A stretch of 8,653 nucleotides of DNA, from assembly GCA_036307185.1 (NCBI GenBank), contig JAXJYC010000043.1:1-8653 (forward strand), written 5' to 3'. The stretch's first letter is position 1. Each line of letters opens with the position of its first letter. The DNA comes from SVEL01 sp017381055 (GTDB lineage Bacteria > Bacillota > Clostridia > Lachnospirales > Lachnospiraceae). The translations under genes were made by a program, and so were the position numbers. This document shows, in pieces, positions 6,733-8,653 of this stretch. A model generated the notes under the pieces. That model saw only the letters and a program-made list of their open reading frames with translations. It did not search any database and had not been told where the DNA came from.

Positions 6733-6763
6733 GAAGTAAAGCTATGTATATTGAGGAGCTCTT

Positions 6764-7015
6764 ATGGAAAAGCTTATTGATGCTTTACAGCTACCAAAAG
6801 ATCTTATGCTTGGAGCTTTAAATATACGACTTATTGGACAGTATGAAGCGTATGTTGAAAACTATAAAAGTATTATAGAATATAACGATAAGGTAATTAA
6901 GCTTTTGGGGAAAAGTTCAAAAGCGATGATTACAGGTGAAAGGCTTAAAATTGTATGTTTTTCAAAGGATGATATGAAGATAAGAGGATATCTTCAAGAG
7001 ATAAAATTTTATTGA
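6764..7015 (+). CDS. yqfC: sporulation protein YqfC (YabP/YqfC family)
   Basis: This small protein has 83 residues and no membrane span or signal peptide. The C-terminal half has the YabP/YqfC pattern: a short acidic strand region (about 38-48), the characteristic ITGERLKI segment (about 56-63), then a DDM..RGYLQEIKF ending. The family is widespread in spore-forming Firmicutes. In B. subtilis yqfC is expressed in the mother cell under sigma-E, and its biochemical role is not established. ATG 6764 is supported by GAGGAG (6753-6758) at 5-base spacing. yqfD begins 24 bases after the stop, the same gene pair seen across spore formers, which strengthens both assignments. A sigma-E-like promoter lies directly upstream. 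Confidence 0.9.
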   Translation: MEKLIDALQLPKDLMLGALNIRLIGQYEAYVENYKSIIEYNDKVIKLLGKSSKAMITGERLKIVCFSKDDMKIRGYLQEIKFY

Positions 7016-7028
7016 GTATGAAAAAAAT

Positions 7029-7034
7029 TGGAGG
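7029..7034 (+). promoter_or_regulatory. ribosome binding site that fixes the yqfD start
   Basis: TGGAGG at 7029-7034 lies 5 bases before ATG 7040. A TTG at 7028-7030 opens the same frame four codons earlier, but it overlaps this site and has no Shine-Dalgarno motif of its own. ATG 7040 is therefore the better start. Confidence 0.85.
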
Positions 7035-7039
7035 CATAT

Positions 7040-8278
7040 ATGTTTGATAAGCTTTTTAAGTTCTATAAGGGCTATGTATATGTAGAAGTTGAAGGAGATG
7101 ATACAGAACGTTTTCTTAATCTTGTTATGGCTAGAAGCATAGACATATGGGATGTTGCTAAGTCAAGTGATAGTACATATTTTTATATTGTGCCAAGAGA
7201 TGTATACAAATTAAAACCGATTATTAGAAAAATGCGGTCAAATAAATATATAAGCGTGAATAATAAAAAATTTAGGTTTAGGATAAAGGAAAGGTATGGA
7301 CTACCTTTCCTTTTGCATTCCTATCGCAAAAGAAAAATGTTTTTTGCAGGTGTTTTTATCGGGTGGTTAATTGTATATATTATGTCTTTGTATGTTTGGA
7401 ATATAAGCTTTGAAGGGAATTATAAACATACTGATGAGGAATTATACAGGTTTTTAAAGGATATAAATATAGATGAGGGCATAAAAAAGAATTCAATACA
7501 CGGGGAGGAGATTGAAAAGGCGTTAAGAAATAAATATTTTGATGTTACATGGGCTTCAGTGGATATAACTGGAACTAAGCTTACAGTATATGTAAGGGAA
7601 AATATTAATGATTTAGAGGAAGAGAAAAAAGAACAGGAAAAAAAAGGGGATTTAATTAGTGGGAAACAGGCCGAAATAGTATCCATAATAACTAGAAGTG
7701 GAAAACCTCTTGTGAAGGCGGGGGATGTGGTAGAAAAAGGAACTGTTTTGATAACTGGAAAATATGAATTATATAACGATGATTTAACAGTTTTAACTGA
7801 AAAATCAGTTAGAGCTGACGGAGATGTAGTTGGTAAGGTGGTTTATACTATTGACGAAAAAATATCGAGAAAATACCTAAAAAAACAATATACAGGTAGG
7901 CAATTTGAAATTGAATATGGTCAAGTGTTTGACTATGATATTGAAGCTAGATTTCATATGGGAAGTAAAGATTATAAAAAATATGATGTTTTTACATATA
8001 ACAGTCAAGTGAGTTTAGGGGATAACTTTTATTTGCCGGTATATAAAGAAAAAAAGATATATAAGGAATATGTATTAAAAGAGGAAAAATATACAGATAA
8101 TCAGTTAAAAGACATAGGTTCAAAAAAAATATTGTATAAAATTAAAAAAATTGAGGAAAATACTATTCAAATACTTGAAAATAATGTTAGAATAGAAGTT
8201 GATGATGAATTTTGTAGAATATATGGTCAGGTGACTGTTTTGGAATATATAGGAGTATTTGGAGGTACATATGAGTGA
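7040..8278 (+). CDS. yqfD: sporulation membrane protein YqfD
   Basis: With the ATG at 7040 the protein has 412 residues and starts MFDKLFKFYKGYVYVEVEGD, close to the length of B. subtilis YqfD (about 400). An N-terminal cytoplasmic domain of about 95 residues ends in a basic patch (HSYRKRKM, 93-100). One membrane span follows (about 100-120). The long outer region contains a POTRA-like segment (about 121-187), a charged Lys/Glu stretch (192-203), then a beta-rich part with the GDVVEKGTVLITG turn (228-240). In B. subtilis yqfD is co-expressed with yqfC under sigma-E; the protein sits in a membrane and its molecular role is poorly defined. The stop overlaps the phoH start by eight bases (ATGAGTGA), so the two are translationally linked. 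The sequence is more AT-rich than alaS. Confidence 0.92.
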   Translation: MFDKLFKFYKGYVYVEVEGDDTERFLNLVMARSIDIWDVAKSSDSTYFYIVPRDVYKLKPIIRKMRSNKYISVNNKKFRFRIKERYGLPFLLHSYRKRKMFFAGVFIGWLIVYIMSLYVWNISFEGNYKHTDEELYRFLKDINIDEGIKKNSIHGEEIEKALRNKYFDVTWASVDITGTKLTVYVRENINDLEEEKKEQEKKGDLISGKQAEIVSIITRSGKPLVKAGDVVEKGTVLITGKYELYNDDLTVLTEKSVRADGDVVGKVVYTIDEKISRKYLKKQYTGRQFEIEYGQVFDYDIEARFHMGSKDYKKYDVFTYNSQVSLGDNFYLPVYKEKKIYKEYVLKEEKYTDNQLKDIGSKKILYKIKKIEENTIQILENNVRIEVDDEFCRIYGQVTVLEYIGVFGGTYE

Positions 8279-8653
8279 AATTGGGAATATGGTTGATATA
8301 GAAGCTGTTCATGGTGCCAATGTGTTTGGTAGTATGGATCAGTTTGCCAAGAAAATAGAGAAAACCTTGCATGTATCTATTATTTATAGAGATTCTAAGG
8401 TTAGAATAGTTGGTGGTCCTACAGATGTGAAAAGATGTCAGGCTGTGCTAGCTAATCTTTTGGAACTTTCTCGTCGTGGGAATGTTATTACAGAGCAGAA
8501 TGTTGATTATGCATTAGCGCTCACATATGAGGATAAGACTAGTGCTATAGTAGATATTGATAATGAGATAATTACAAGAACAATTGCTGGAAAGCCTATA
8601 AAGCCTAAAACACTTGGACAGAAGGCGTATATTGATAGTATTAAGAAGAATAC
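8271..8653 (+). CDS. phoH: PhoH family protein, N-terminal part (cut by window edge)
   Basis: The gene starts at ATG 8271, eight bases inside the end of yqfD, with GGAGGT (8261-8266) four bases upstream. It runs open to the window edge: 127 complete codons plus two bases. The visible part is the N-terminal domain of PhoH proteins: a small KH-like fold with VRIVGGPTDVKRCQ (about 44-57), then the linker GKPIKPKTLGQKAYIDSIKK (about 107-126) that in this family immediately precedes the P-loop NTPase domain. That ATPase domain, with its Walker motifs, lies beyond the edge and cannot be checked. The product is a predicted cytoplasmic ATPase, often linked with RNA metabolism because it neighbours ybeY. 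The position after yqfC-yqfD matches the conserved Firmicute order. Confidence 0.93.
   Translation, partial: MSEIGNMVDIEAVHGANVFGSMDQFAKKIEKTLHVSIIYRDSKVRIVGGPTDVKRCQAVLANLLELSRRGNVITEQNVDYALALTYEDKTSAIVDIDNEIITRTIAGKPIKPKTLGQKAYIDSIKKN

Noticed and set aside
7420..7686. 88-codon open frame on the minus strand inside yqfD
   Set aside because: Shadow of the lysine/glutamate-rich yqfD sequence, giving a Ser/Phe-rich translation; no ribosome binding site or promoter support seen.

Overview
This AT-rich window has every gene on the + strand. It looks like chromosomal core sequence of a Clostridia-class Firmicute, most probably Lachnospiraceae. The evidence is the alaS, rpsU, yqfC, yqfD, phoH gene content, strong purine-rich Shine-Dalgarno sites, an AlaRS with a cysteine-rich insertion, and sporulation genes behind a sigma-E-like promoter. 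No mobile element, tRNA, rRNA or CRISPR array is visible.

Layout. Bases 1-24 may be the last codons of an upstream gene. A 51-residue single-span membrane protein (205-360) comes next and is closely followed by alaS (384-3038). A sigma-A promoter at 3101-3128 drives rpsU (3201-3377), which ends in a textbook intrinsic terminator (3413-3439). A second sigma-A promoter (3451-3479) starts an ABC transporter unit: a two-module, ten-span FtsX-type permease (3516-5969) and its MacB/LolD-type ATPase (5991-6659). A sigma-E-type promoter (6704-6732) then precedes yqfC (6764-7015), yqfD (7040-8278) and the start of phoH (8271 to beyond the window edge).

How the parts relate. The core theme is translation (AlaRS, bS21) followed by the conserved yqfC-yqfD-phoH block, in which the first two genes are sporulation-related. 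In Bacillus subtilis the interval between rpsU and yqfC holds yqeY and the envelope genes yqeZ-yqfA-yqfB. Here it holds an ABC transporter of unknown substrate, with no regulator or sensor kinase beside it.

Nothing here is a clearly new system. The best candidates for a second look are the rpsU leader, whose complementary segments could form a pseudoknot ending at the ribosome binding site, the sigma-E promoter, and the ABC transporter in the rpsU-yqfC interval. Two gene starts need care: yqfD should begin at ATG 7040 rather than TTG 7028, and rpsU at ATG 3201 rather than upstream inside its own promoter.
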